64,000 nucleotides of DNA, taken from assembly GCF_002251855.1 (NCBI RefSeq), contig NZ_NOXW01000020.1:1-64000 (forward strand), written 5' to 3'. The position numbers and the translations under genes were made by a program. The stretch comes from Rhodoferax sp. TH121 (GTDB taxonomy: Bacteria > Pseudomonadota > Gammaproteobacteria > Burkholderiales > Burkholderiaceae_C). Shown here in pieces: positions 55,118 through 64,000 of the stretch; positions within the stretch are counted from its first letter, which is position 1; every line of letters begins with the position of its first letter. The notes beneath the pieces are model-generated. The model was not told where the DNA came from. It worked only from the letters and a program-made list of their open reading frames with translations, and made no database searches.

Positions 55118-55921
55118 TCAGCGCTCCATGTTCCGCAAGGCGGCTTCCAGCGCTGCGGCGGTGGCGAGCGGCTTTTCCATGGGGAAAAGGTGGCTGCCGT
55201 CGAGCATCATGATGCGGCCCTTGGTGACCTTTTCGGTCATGGCCATGCCGACCTGTTTCATTTCCTCGGACTGGTCACCGCCAATGAAGGTGACCGGGCA
55301 CTTCACCGGATGGCGTGCGAGCAAGCGGTCCAGGTTGTTGGGTAGGGTGTTGTAGAAGGCGGTTTCGATGGCCCGGTCAAAGGCCAGGCTGCGTTTGCCG
55401 TCTGCGTCTTCACCAAACGCATCTACATAGTCCATCAGCACCTGGGCATCCCATTTGGCAAATGCCTTCTTGTGTTGGAAATGCTCAAATGCGGCCTGCA
55501 CACTGGGCCAGCTGTTGCGGCGCTGGCGGCTTACCGCGCCGGGCGAGATGGAGCCTACCAGTTGCGTGGTCTTGGCAAGGCCCAGCACCTGGGAGCGCCA
55601 GCCGCCCAGAATGGGCGAGTCGATCAGCACCACGCCTTTGGCCAATTCGGGATGGCGGGCCGCCGCCATCAGGCTCAAGAATCCGCCTAGCGAGTGGCCC
55701 ACCAGCCAAACGGGCTCCCCCACTTTGTCCACCACTTTGGTGGCGTAGTCCACCAGTTGCTGGACCACATGGGGCCAGTTGTCCGTGACGGGGTAGCGGG
55801 GATCGTGGCCGTACTTGTCAACAGCTTTGACAGAGTAGCCGCGGGCCTTGAGGCTCTTGAATAGCACCTTGTAGGTGCTTGCGGGGAAGCTGTTGGCGTG
55901 GGAGAAAACGATGGTGGACAT
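55118..55921 (-). CDS. Alpha/beta hydrolase
   Basis: 267 residues from the ATG at 55921. FSHANSFPASTYKVLF (about 6-21) is the oxyanion-hole region, WLVGHSLGGFLSLMAA (about 74-89) the nucleophile elbow with Ser, and a C-terminal DGSHLFPMEKP carries the catalytic His. Substrate unknown; an esterase or lipase-like role fits. It lies 11 bases after the Anbu gene and 6 bases before the kinase gene, all on the same strand. Confidence 0.88.
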   Translation of the reverse strand: MSTIVFSHANSFPASTYKVLFKSLKARGYSVKAVDKYGHDPRYPVTDNWPHVVQQLVDYATKVVDKVGEPVWLVGHSLGGFLSLMAAARHPELAKGVVLIDSPILGGWRSQVLGLAKTTQLVGSISPGAVSRQRRNSWPSVQAAFEHFQHKKAFAKWDAQVLMDYVDAFGEDADGKRSLAFDRAIETAFYNTLPNNLDRLLARHPVKCPVTFIGGDQSEEMKQVGMAMTEKVTKGRIMMLDGSHLFPMEKPLATAAALEAALRNMER

Positions 55922-55932
55922 CAAGATCCGAT

Positions 55933-56760
55933 TCAGATCAGCTTTTCATCTGGGGTGGTGATTTTTTTCAGCGGCAGGCTGCGTGCGGAAGGCACCAGCA
56001 ATGGCACCTCGGTCTGGCCGCCGTTCCACATGGGGTCTTCGATGCTGTCAAACACCTCGCGCAGCTTCTGGCCCCAGCTGCTGTGCAGCATCTGGAAGTA
56101 GGGGTTGTTCTCGTCGATGCACACTACCTTGTCGGTGGCAAAAGTGTTGGCTTCGTAGACCACCATGTCCAGCGGCAGGCCCACCGACAGGTTGGACTTA
56201 AGCGTGGAGTCCATTGACACCAGCGCGCACTTGGCGGCTTCGTCCAACGGCGTGTGGGGGGTGATTACCCGGTCCAGCACTGGCTTGCCATACTTGGATT
56301 CGCCGACTTGGAAGTAGGGCGTCTCGGGCGTTGCTTCGATGAAATTGCCGGCGGAGTAGACCTGGAACAGGCGCATGCCTTCGCCCTGGATCTGGCCACC
56401 GAAGATGAGGGACACGTTGAAGTCCACCCCCGCATTTTTCAGCGCCGCGCCATCACGCTCCTGTACCTTGCGGATAGCCGAACCCAGCACACGGGCGGCG
56501 TCGAACATGCTCTTGGCATTCCAGATGGTGATGCCTTCGTCGTCTTCGTGGTCCTTGAGTTTTTCGATCTGCAGGATCTCACGCACCGATTGCGAGATGC
56601 TGAGGTTGCCGGCCGAGAGCAGGACCATGAAGCGGTCATTGGGCTTCTCGTACACGATCATCTTGCGGAACGTGCTGATCTGGTCGAGTCCGGCGTTGGT
56701 GCGGGAGTCCGAGAGGAACACCAGGCCGGCGTTGAGTTTGAGGGCGACGCAGTAGGTCAT
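55933..56760 (-). CDS. Anbu-type proteasome-like protease
   Basis: 275 residues beginning MTYCVALKLNAGLVFLSDSR, the standard opening of Anbu (ancestral beta subunit), in which removal of Met exposes the N-terminal Thr nucleophile; SAGNLSISQSVREIL and KCALVSMDSTLKSNLSVGLP are further conserved segments. Anbu forms open-ring or helical assemblies rather than a closed proteasome. The usual Anbu partners (transglutaminase, alpha-E and ATP-grasp-type genes) are not next to it here; instead a hydrolase and a sensor kinase follow. Confidence 0.92.
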   Translation of the reverse strand: MTYCVALKLNAGLVFLSDSRTNAGLDQISTFRKMIVYEKPNDRFMVLLSAGNLSISQSVREILQIEKLKDHEDDEGITIWNAKSMFDAARVLGSAIRKVQERDGAALKNAGVDFNVSLIFGGQIQGEGMRLFQVYSAGNFIEATPETPYFQVGESKYGKPVLDRVITPHTPLDEAAKCALVSMDSTLKSNLSVGLPLDMVVYEANTFATDKVVCIDENNPYFQMLHSSWGQKLREVFDSIEDPMWNGGQTEVPLLVPSARSLPLKKITTPDEKLI

Positions 56761-56805
56761 TGTTGTCGTTCTGGGAGGCGAAACTTGGATTGTAGAAGGC
56801 GGCCG

Positions 56806-59403
56806 TCACTTGCGTGCGGCCAGTGCCTTCAGCTGATACAGCGCATCCATGGCCTCGCGCGGGCTCATCGTGTCCGGGTTGATGCCTGCCAGCGCGTTTT
56901 CCACGGCGCTCACAGGCGCTGCTTCAGGTGCGGGCGGGGCAGCAAACAGGTCCACTTGCAGCTGCTGTTCAGAGGCGTGTGCTTCCAATGCGTCCAGTGT
57001 GTGGCGCGCGTGGTTGAGTACGGCGGCGGGCATGCCGGCCAGGCGGGCGACCTGCACGCCGTAGCTCTTGCTGGCGGGGCCGGGTTCGATGGCGTGCAGG
57101 AAGACGATGTCGCGTCCGGCTTCGGCCGCGCTCACGTGGACGTTCATGGCCGCGTGGTGCGTGGCGGGGAACTCGGTCAGCTCGAAGTAGTGCGTGGCAA
57201 ACAGCGTGAAGGCCTGGGTCTTGTCATGCAGCTGCGTGGCAATGGCGCTGGCCAGGGCCAGGCCGTCAAAGGTGCTGGTGCCGCGACCGATTTCGTCCAT
57301 CAGCACCAGGCTGTGCGGCGTTGCGCTGTGCAGGATCTGCGCAGCCTCGGTCATCTCCAGCATGAAGGTGGACTGGGCGTTGGCCAAATCATCGGCCGCG
57401 CCAATGCGGGTGTGGATGGCGTCGATGGGTCCCAGGCGACAGGCACGCGCGGGTATATAGCTGCCCATGCTGGCCAAGAGCACGATGAGGGCGACCTGGC
57501 GCATGTAGGTGGACTTGCCGCCCATGTTGGGGCCGGTGATGATCTGCATGCGCTGCTTGGGGCCGAAGCGCGCGTCGTTGGCAATGAAGTTGCCGCTGGA
57601 GAGTTCGGCGAGCCGCGCCTGCACTACGGGGTGACGGCCGGCTTCGATGTCGATGCAGGGTTCCGCGACAAACTGCGGGGCGCACCAGTCCAGCGTCAGC
57701 GCGCGCTCGGTCAGCGCGCTCAGCGCGTCCAGCGCGGCCAGGGCGCGCGCCACGCGGGTGAGCTGGGGGATGTGGTGTTGCAGCTGGTCCAGCACCTGCT
57801 CGAACAGGTACTTCTCGCGGGCCAACGCACGCTCCTGCGCGCTCAGGGCCTTGTCTTCAAAGGCCTTCAGTTCGGGCGTGATGAAGCGCTCGGCGTTCTT
57901 CAGGGTTTGGCGGCGGCGGTAGTCGTCGGGCACCTTGTCCACCTGGCCGGTGGTGACCTCGATGTAGAAGCCATGCACCTTGTTGAACTGCACGCGCAGG
58001 TTGGCGATGCCGGTGCGGGCCTTTTCGCGCACCTCCAAGTCCAGCAAAAAGGCGTCGCAGTTGGTCTGGATGGCGCGCAGTTCGTCCAGCTCGGCGTCAA
58101 AGCCGTTGGCGATCACCCCGCCATCGCGCACCAGGGCGGCGGGTTCGGGGTCAATGGCGCGGGCTAGCAGGACAGTGGCCTGGCTCGGTGGCTGCAATTG
58201 CTCTGAGATATGGGCCAAATAGCCCTCTACGCCTTTTAAATGCTGCGCAAGCAGCTCCGTTTTTTGTAGCGTCACTACCAGGGCGACGAGTTCACGCGGG
58301 CGCACCTGGCGCAGGGCAGTGCGGGCGGTTATCCGTTCCACATCGGAGCAGCCCTTGAGTTGGCCGCGTAGCGTTTGCCACAGGTGGGCCTTGAGCGTTC
58401 CGATGGCGTGCAGCCGGTGCTGTGCCTTGGTGCGGTCGCGTTGGGGTTCCAGCAGCCAGCTCTTGAGCATGCGGCTACCCATGCCGGTCATGCAGGTGTC
58501 AATGAGGCTGAACAGGGTGGGGCTGTCTTCGCCGCGCAGGGTTTGCACCAGCTCGAGGTTGCGGCGTGTGGTCGCGGGCAGGTCAATCAGCGCGTCATTG
58601 CGCTGCACCTGTACCCTGTGGATGTGGGTGAGAGCGCGGCCCTGGGTGTGCTCGGCATAGCCCAAGAGCGCGGCGCTGGCGGCGTGGGCCAGGGGCAGGT
58701 CTTGTGCGTTCCAACTGCTGAGGCTGGCAGCCTGCAGGGCGTCCAGCAGTTTGCGCTGGCCCAGCGCGCTGTCAAATTGCCATTCGGGGCGAGCCGTCAG
58801 GTACAAGGCGTTGCTGCTGGAGCGCAGGCGCTTGAGCCGGTCTTCGAAGGCGGTGGTGCATCCGGCGCTGTAGGCCAGCTCGCTGGGGGCGATACGGGTG
58901 ATCCAGCCGTTCACTTCATCGGGCGCGCACTCAGCCAGAAACACCACGCCCTGGGTGACGGACAGCCAAGCCAGGCCACAGCGGTTGCGCGGGCCCTGGT
59001 GCACGGCCATGAGGATGGATTCGGACTTTTCGTTTAAAAGCTCGGCATCGGTCAACGTGCCGGGGGTGACGACGCGCACCACCTTGCGTTCCACCGGCCC
59101 TTTGGTCGCACCGACCTCGCCCACCTGTTCACAAATGGCCACCGACTCGCCATGGCGAATCAGTTTGGCCAGGTAGCCCTCCATGGCATGAAAGGGCACG
59201 CCGGCCATGATGACCGGCTCGCCGGCCGACTGGCCGCGCTGGGTGAGTGTGATGTCGAGCAGGCGGGCGGCCTTCTCGGCGTCGGCGTAAAACATTTCGT
59301 AGAAATCGCCCATGCGGTAAAACAGCAGGGTGCCGGGGTACTGGGCCTTGAGGCCCAGGTACTGCTGCATCATGGGGGTGTGGGAAGGGGCCGATTCGGT
59401 CAT
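56806..59403 (-). CDS. mutS: DNA mismatch repair protein MutS
   Basis: 865 residues from the ATG at 59403. [19 protein letters not shown] (about 30-48) is the mismatch-recognition Phe-x-Glu region, [18 protein letters not shown] (about 620-637) the Walker A, and [18 protein letters not shown] the Walker B. It recognises mismatches as an ATP-dependent dimer and recruits MutL. A dispersed repeat copy (58213-58276) lies in frame in the lever/clamp region, encoding roughly [19 protein letters not shown]; the frame is intact. Confidence 0.97.
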   Translation of the reverse strand: MTESAPSHTPMMQQYLGLKAQYPGTLLFYRMGDFYEMFYADAEKAARLLDITLTQRGQSAGEPVIMAGVPFHAMEGYLAKLIRHGESVAICEQVGEVGATKGPVERKVVRVVTPGTLTDAELLNEKSESILMAVHQGPRNRCGLAWLSVTQGVVFLAECAPDEVNGWITRIAPSELAYSAGCTTAFEDRLKRLRSSSNALYLTARPEWQFDSALGQRKLLDALQAASLSSWNAQDLPLAHAASAALLGYAEHTQGRALTHIHRVQVQRNDALIDLPATTRRNLELVQTLRGEDSPTLFSLIDTCMTGMGSRMLKSWLLEPQRDRTKAQHRLHAIGTLKAHLWQTLRGQLKGCSDVERITARTALRQVRPRELVALVVTLQKTELLAQHLKGVEGYLAHISEQLQPPSQATVLLARAIDPEPAALVRDGGVIANGFDAELDELRAIQTNCDAFLLDLEVREKARTGIANLRVQFNKVHGFYIEVTTGQVDKVPDDYRRRQTLKNAERFITPELKAFEDKALSAQERALAREKYLFEQVLDQLQHHIPQLTRVARALAALDALSALTERALTLDWCAPQFVAEPCIDIEAGRHPVVQARLAELSSGNFIANDARFGPKQRMQIITGPNMGGKSTYMRQVALIVLLASMGSYIPARACRLGPIDAIHTRIGAADDLANAQSTFMLEMTEAAQILHSATPHSLVLMDEIGRGTSTFDGLALASAIATQLHDKTQAFTLFATHYFELTEFPATHHAAMNVHVSAAEAGRDIVFLHAIEPGPASKSYGVQVARLAGMPAAVLNHARHTLDALEAHASEQQLQVDLFAAPPAPEAAPVSAVENALAGINPDTMSPREAMDALYQLKALAARK
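58213..58276 (+). repeat. Dispersed ~60-bp repeat, copy inside mutS
   Basis: CTGCGCAAGCAGCTCC (58243-58258) is identical to the reference core, and ATAGCCCTCTACGCC and TTTGTAGCG flank it in the expected order. It is read through in frame by mutS on the other strand. Confidence 0.6.
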
Positions 59404-59525
59404 CCAAAGAAGTCTATCAACTTCGCTGGCCCCAGCGGGGTCACTAGGGGTTGCCTGGCGTGGCGGGCACCGCTTTGAGGCCCTATGATGGGCGTACCGT
59501 TCACTCTGGCCAGCCCCCTTTGCCT

Positions 59526-62453
59526 GTGTCGACCCCACCAGAATCGCCCCTCTCTGTATCCACTGGCGCGCAGCCTGTGGCTGCGGCTGCGTCTTGGGGG
59601 GGGGGCGATGCCATGTTCAGGACCATTTTTGACCACAGCCCTGAGGCCATTGCCCTGACGCGGGTACGTGATGGCGTGTTGGTGGAGGTCAACACCGAAT
59701 GGTTGCACCTGACTGGGTACACCCGTGCCGAAGCCTTGGGACGCACGGCCATTGAGATCGGGCATTGGCTGGATCCAGAGGAGCGCCAACGGGTGTTCGC
59801 ACCGTTGTATGACGGCGGCCGCGTGGTGGATGCGGATGTCACGCTGGTCATGAAGGACCGCAACCCCCGCGTGGTGCGCATGAATGCTGCGCTGGTCCAG
59901 GAGCAGGGTGAGGCGTATATCCTGCTTTACTTGCGCGATGTGACTGCCGAACGCCTGGCCCATGAGGCCCTGCGCGCAGGAGAGCAGGCCTTGGAGCAGG
60001 CCAACGACAAACTCAATCGCCAGGTCAAGTTGTATGAGCTGACCGAGTCCCTGGCCAAAGTGGGGCATTGGGTGGCGTACCCCGGAATTCCGGACCTGCA
60101 GATTTCTCGCGGTGCAGCGCATATTGCCGGTATGGACGCGCAGGTGTTGCTCAAGCGCGGCGAGTTGATTGAAGGCGTGCACATCGATGACCGTCCCTTG
60201 GTAGACCAGGCCCTGCAACGAATGGACGGAGAAGTGATCGAGTACCGCTGGCAGCGTCCCGATGGACAGCTGATTTGGGTGCGTGCCCGCTTTTACCGCC
60301 AGTGGAAGGACGGTGTGAGCCAAGCCGAGATGGGCGTGATCCAGGAAGTCACCGACGAACATCAGGTGCGGCAGAACCTGGAAAACCAGCTGGCCTTCAT
60401 TCGCAAGATCACCAGCCGGGCGCCAGGGCTGGTCTATGAGTACCAGATGTGGCCCGATGGGCGTTATGCCTTTCCTTTTGTGAGTGCCGGCATCCAGCAG
60501 ATCTATGGACTCACCCCAGAGCAGGCCTATGCGGATCCGGCTGCAGTGTTCCAGCGCATCCATCCTGAAGATACGCGCTTAGTCATCAAGAGCACCTGGA
60601 CGGCCATGAATGCCATGGAGCCATGGCGGTGTGAATTCCGGGTTGGTACCGCTGGGGGGGCGGACCGCTGGATGCTGGGGCATTCTCTGCCAGAACTGCA
60701 GTCCGACGGGTCGGTGCTCTTCTGTGGTTCGATTACTGACATTACGGCCCAGAAAGAAGCTCTGGCTCGATTGCAGGCCAGCGAAGAGCGCTTTCGCAGC
60801 TTGTCGGCCCTGTCTTCCGATTGGTACTGGGAGCAGGATGCGGAGTTCCGTTTTGTCCGCATCGATGGCAATGGCCTGAGCGGTGCCAAATTGGCGTCGG
60901 ACGCGGCCATAGGCAAGACACGCTGGGACTCCGGTGCCCAAGGGGTGAGTCCGGCACAGTGGGAGCAGCACAAGGCCCAACTGTTGGCGCACGAGACATT
61001 CCATGACTTTGAGATGCAGCGCATCCTGAAGGATGGGACCTATATGTGGGCGTCTATCAGTGGTACGCCCATTTTTAATGCCGAGGGCGAGTTTTGTGGC
61101 TACCGTGGGACAGGCCGCGATGTGTCTGCCCGCAAGCTGGCCGAGGCCGAAATCGAGCGTTTGGCCTTCTTTGATTCGCTGACCGGCCTGCCGAATCGGC
61201 GCATGCTGATCGACCGCTTGGAGCACGCCTTGGCGGCCAGCGCGCGCCATGGCCAGCACGGTGCCTTGCTGTTCATTGATTTGGACAACTTCAAGATCCT
61301 CAACGACACCTTGGGCCACCACATGGGCGACCTCTTGCTCAAGCAGGTCGCCAGTCGTTTGCAGGCCTGTGTGCGCGATGTGGACACCGTAGCGCGGCTG
61401 GGTGGCGATGAATTCGTCGTCATGCTGGAGGAGTTGGGCGCGGTAGCTACCGAGGCCGCTGGCCAGGCCGAGATAGTGTCCAAGAAAATCCTGCAGGCGC
61501 TTAACCAGCAGTACGCCTTGGGTAGCCACCAGCTGCACAGTTCGCCCAGCATCGGTGTCACACTGTTTCACCAGCACAGCCAAACGGTGGACGAACTGCT
61601 CAAGCGCGCAGACCTGGCCATGTACCAAGCCAAGGCGGCCGGGCGCAACACGCTGCGGTTTTTTGACCCGGATATGCAGGCAGCCGCCTCGGCGCGTGCC
61701 GCCATGGAGGCCGATTTGCGCCAGGGCTTGCTGCGCAACGAGTTCATGTTGTATTACCAGCGGGTGGTGGATGACCAAGGACACACCACGGGGGTAGAGG
61801 CTCTGCTGCGCTGGAACCACCCCGGGCGGGGTCTGGTGCCGCCGGGCGAATTCATTCCGGTTGCCGAGCAGACCGGGCTGATTCTGCCGCTGGGCCAGTG
61901 GGTCCTGGAGGCCGCCTGTGCACAACTGGTGGCCTGGAGCGCCAGACCCCACACCCAGAAGTTGACCATGGCCGTGAACGTGAGCGCACGCCAATTCAAG
62001 CACCCTGACTTTTCCAACCACATCCTGAGCTTGCTGCGCCTGTCAGGGGCCAATCCGTATCGGCTCAAGCTGGAGCTGACCGAAAGCCTGCTGCTGTCTG
62101 ACTTTGATGAGGTCATTGTCAAGATGAGTGAGCTGCGTTCGATTGGTGTGGGCTTCTCGCTGGACGACTTTGGCACCGGCTACTCCAGCCTGGCCTACCT
62201 CAAGCGCCTGCCGCTGGACCAGCTCAAGATTGACCAGTCCTTTGTGCGCGATGTGCTGACGGATCCCAACGACGCCGCCATTGCGCGCACCATCCTCAAC
62301 CTGGCGCGCAGCCTGGACTTGGGGGTGGTGGCTGAGGGGGTAGAAACCGCGGGCCAGCGGGACTTCCTGCTGCGCAATGGTTGCAAGGCCTTCCAAGGCT
62401 ACTTTTTTGGTCGCCCGGTGCCCGTTGAGCAATTGGAGCTGCCTGCGCCATGA
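59526..62453 (+). CDS. Multi-PAS GGDEF-EAL c-di-GMP signalling protein
   Basis: About 975 residues. The start is unresolved: the frame opens at a TTG at 59451, I use a GTG at 59526, and an ATG at 59613 would still leave the first PAS domain nearly complete. Four PAS-like domains (first at [17 protein letters not shown], a third after [18 protein letters not shown], a fourth with [16 protein letters not shown]) precede GGDEF ([30 protein letters not shown], with an RDVD inhibitory site) and EAL ([49 protein letters not shown]). Both active sites look intact. It is divergent from mutS and its stop overlaps the start of its paralogue. Confidence 0.9.
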   Translation: MSTPPESPLSVSTGAQPVAAAASWGGGDAMFRTIFDHSPEAIALTRVRDGVLVEVNTEWLHLTGYTRAEALGRTAIEIGHWLDPEERQRVFAPLYDGGRVVDADVTLVMKDRNPRVVRMNAALVQEQGEAYILLYLRDVTAERLAHEALRAGEQALEQANDKLNRQVKLYELTESLAKVGHWVAYPGIPDLQISRGAAHIAGMDAQVLLKRGELIEGVHIDDRPLVDQALQRMDGEVIEYRWQRPDGQLIWVRARFYRQWKDGVSQAEMGVIQEVTDEHQVRQNLENQLAFIRKITSRAPGLVYEYQMWPDGRYAFPFVSAGIQQIYGLTPEQAYADPAAVFQRIHPEDTRLVIKSTWTAMNAMEPWRCEFRVGTAGGADRWMLGHSLPELQSDGSVLFCGSITDITAQKEALARLQASEERFRSLSALSSDWYWEQDAEFRFVRIDGNGLSGAKLASDAAIGKTRWDSGAQGVSPAQWEQHKAQLLAHETFHDFEMQRILKDGTYMWASISGTPIFNAEGEFCGYRGTGRDVSARKLAEAEIERLAFFDSLTGLPNRRMLIDRLEHALAASARHGQHGALLFIDLDNFKILNDTLGHHMGDLLLKQVASRLQACVRDVDTVARLGGDEFVVMLEELGAVATEAAGQAEIVSKKILQALNQQYALGSHQLHSSPSIGVTLFHQHSQTVDELLKRADLAMYQAKAAGRNTLRFFDPDMQAAASARAAMEADLRQGLLRNEFMLYYQRVVDDQGHTTGVEALLRWNHPGRGLVPPGEFIPVAEQTGLILPLGQWVLEAACAQLVAWSARPHTQKLTMAVNVSARQFKHPDFSNHILSLLRLSGANPYRLKLELTESLLLSDFDEVIVKMSELRSIGVGFSLDDFGTGYSSLAYLKRLPLDQLKIDQSFVRDVLTDPNDAAIARTILNLARSLDLGVVAEGVETAGQRDFLLRNGCKAFQGYFFGRPVPVEQLELPAP

Positions 62454-64000
62454 GCGAGGGATTGGACTGGGAGAAACGCTCGGCAGCGGAGTGTGCGCAG
62501 GAGATTGCACGGTTGCGGGAAGCGTTGACATCGGTAGAGTCCGGCGCACGGCGCCAGTACGACATGCTCAATGCCCTGTTTGTGCACAGCCCGGCCGCCA
62601 TCTCCCTGTCCCGTTACAGCGATGGCTGTTTTGTGGATGTGAACGCCCATTGGGAGGCGTTGACAGGCTACAGCTGGGCCGATGCCGTAGGGAAAACTGC
62701 GCTTGAGCTGGGTTTTTGGCCTGATGCCGAAGCCCGGGATGCTGCATTTGTTCGCGCAGCGGGGCAGGACGGAAGCCACCACGTCGAGATGCCGTTCACC
62801 ACGCGCGGTGGACGTCAGGTCTTGTTTCGCGTGGAAGGTACCCGCCTTCAATTGGCGGGGGAGTTGCATATCGTGGTCTACCTGCACGACATCACCCAGC
62901 AGCGCCAAGCCGAGGCGGCGGTGCAGGTGAGTGAAGAGGCATTGCAGCAGGCCAACCGCGAGTTGCGCAGGCAACTGGAGTTGTTTGAGCTGACCGAACG
63001 ACTGGCTCGGGTGGGGCACTGGACGGTGCCGCAGGGGGCCGGGCGCTCGATCTGGTCCAAGGGGCTGTATGCGCTGGGCGATATGCCCTGGCAACCTGAC
63101 GTGAGCTTCGAGACCGCGCGCCAGTACATCCATCCGGACGACATGCCCGCCTTTTTGCGGGCACGCGAGCGCATGGATGGCAGCGAGCTGGAGTACCGCT
63201 GGCTGAACCGTGGCGGGCGTGTGCAATGGCTGCGCACCCGCATGCGCCGACAGCAACACGACGATGGCTCCTATGTGGACTACGGCGTGGTGCAGGATTT
63301 TTCTGAAGAAAAACGTGCCAAGGAAGCCTTGCAGGAGCGGCTGGAGATGATCCAGCGCCTTACCAGCCGGCTGCCCGAGATGGTGTTCCAATTTGTGCGC
63401 CACGGCCCTAGCCGCGGAGAGTTCACCTTTGTCAGTGACGCCTGTGAGACGCTGTTTGGCATTAGCGCCCAGGCCGCAAAGACTGACCCCAACTCGGTGT
63501 TCCGGTGTGTCCATCCGGACGATTTGCCTGCCATGGTGGTTTCCATGAACGACACGGCCGAGCATGGCGCCACCTGGGCCCATGAGTTCCGGGTCTGCCA
63601 CCCTGACGGTTCCGTGCGTTCGCTGTTTGGAAAGGCCATCACGATTTGGGAGCCCTCGGGCCACCATATCGCCTATGGTTCGGTGACCGACATCACCGCC
63701 ATCAAGGCTTCGCAGGCCACCTTGACGGAGAGTGAGGCCCGTTTTCGCGCCCTGACCGAGTTGTCATCCGACTGGTATTGGGAGCAGGATGCGGAGTTTC
63801 GCTTTGTCCGGTTTGCGGGAAATCTGGCTGGCAAATCACAGGCCTACCGCATGGGCAAGACCCGCTGGGAGCTGGGCGCCCTGAATATGAATGCGGCGGA
63901 CTGGGAGTCGCATCGTCAGATGCTTTTGGCCCATCAGATTTTCCGCGAGCTGGAGTTGTGTGACACGGACCACCAAGGTCAGCCGTATTGGGTTTCGGTC
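62450..64000 (+). CDS. Paralogous multi-PAS signalling protein, cut by window end
   Basis: 517 codons open to the window edge, starting at an ATG at 62450 that overlaps the previous stop (ATGA). The sequence tracks the upstream protein: LFVHSPAAISLSRYSDG matches its first PAS, LFELTERLARVGHW matches [28 protein letters not shown] the third PAS and [18 protein letters not shown] the fourth. By analogy a GGDEF and/or EAL part should follow beyond 64000, but that is not seen. The pair is a tandem duplication, probably in one operon. Confidence 0.88.
   Translation, partial: MSEGLDWEKRSAAECAQEIARLREALTSVESGARRQYDMLNALFVHSPAAISLSRYSDGCFVDVNAHWEALTGYSWADAVGKTALELGFWPDAEARDAAFVRAAGQDGSHHVEMPFTTRGGRQVLFRVEGTRLQLAGELHIVVYLHDITQQRQAEAAVQVSEEALQQANRELRRQLELFELTERLARVGHWTVPQGAGRSIWSKGLYALGDMPWQPDVSFETARQYIHPDDMPAFLRARERMDGSELEYRWLNRGGRVQWLRTRMRRQQHDDGSYVDYGVVQDFSEEKRAKEALQERLEMIQRLTSRLPEMVFQFVRHGPSRGEFTFVSDACETLFGISAQAAKTDPNSVFRCVHPDDLPAMVVSMNDTAEHGATWAHEFRVCHPDGSVRSLFGKAITIWEPSGHHIAYGSVTDITAIKASQATLTESEARFRALTELSSDWYWEQDAEFRFVRFAGNLAGKSQAYRMGKTRWELGALNMNAADWESHRQMLLAHQIFRELELCDTDHQGQPYWVSV

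Noticed and set aside
58213-58276. Frameshift or pseudogene in mutS caused by the repeat
   Set aside because: The mutS frame stays open from 59403 to 56806 with all motifs intact.

Overview
The window looks like chromosomal DNA of a GC-rich betaproteobacterium, most likely Burkholderiales/Comamonadaceae (Rhodoferax/Acidovorax-like). That placement is inferred from codon bias, the ribF-ileS-lspA gene order, the protein repertoire and a dispersed short repeat I associate with that family; no database search was possible.

Layout. 1-3.7 kb is an accessory stretch of single minus-strand genes separated by imperfect inverted-repeat sites that resemble integron attC sites; no integrase gene is visible, so it reads as an orphan cassette cluster. 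3.8-8.8 kb holds housekeeping and metabolic genes (SRPBCC protein, DEDD exonuclease, YedI/DUF808, EamA transporter, an SDR lacking the usual catalytic motif, an AraC regulator). 8.9-14.7 kb has an MFS transporter and an operon for a molybdenum hydroxylase (2Fe-2S subunit, Mo subunit, AraC regulator), then a second EamA transporter. 14.8-29.3 kb is mostly core: quinone oxidoreductase, outer-membrane barrel, Na/Pi symporter, lspA, ileS, ribF, HNH nuclease, mgsA, AlkC-like glycosylase, udk, a membrane diguanylate cyclase and small proteins. 29.3-31.8 kb is an AT-richer insert between a DUF924 gene and glnS: a NYN/LOTUS protein facing a two-gene unit (nucleotidyltransferase-like + DUF262), a candidate defence or toxin-antitoxin module. 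31.8-37.7 kb has glnS, a PAS-GGDEF cyclase, a periplasmic solute-binding protein, glsA and a membrane protein.

37.8-46.8 kb is a minus-strand sensory/transport cluster: two Leu/Ile/Val-type binding proteins, an odd P-loop ATPase, two paralogous small periplasmic binding proteins, a LytTR two-component pair, three small membrane proteins and a MipA/OmpV barrel. 47.0-51.2 kb encodes a MacA/MacB-type tripartite exporter and uppP. 51.2-51.6 kb is a 389-bp near-perfect foldback element related to a hairpin at 7.7 kb. 51.6-56.8 kb is a run of Anbu protease, hydrolase, sensor kinase and REC-GGDEF-EAL regulator; then mutS; then two tandem PAS-GGDEF-EAL type genes, the second cut by the window end.

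Across the window at least ten copies of a ~60-bp imperfect repeat are scattered, five of them running into coding sequence (EamA transporter start, SDR interior, mgsA end, histidine kinase end, mutS interior). Several genes serve c-di-GMP signalling (five complete or partial GGDEF/EAL genes).
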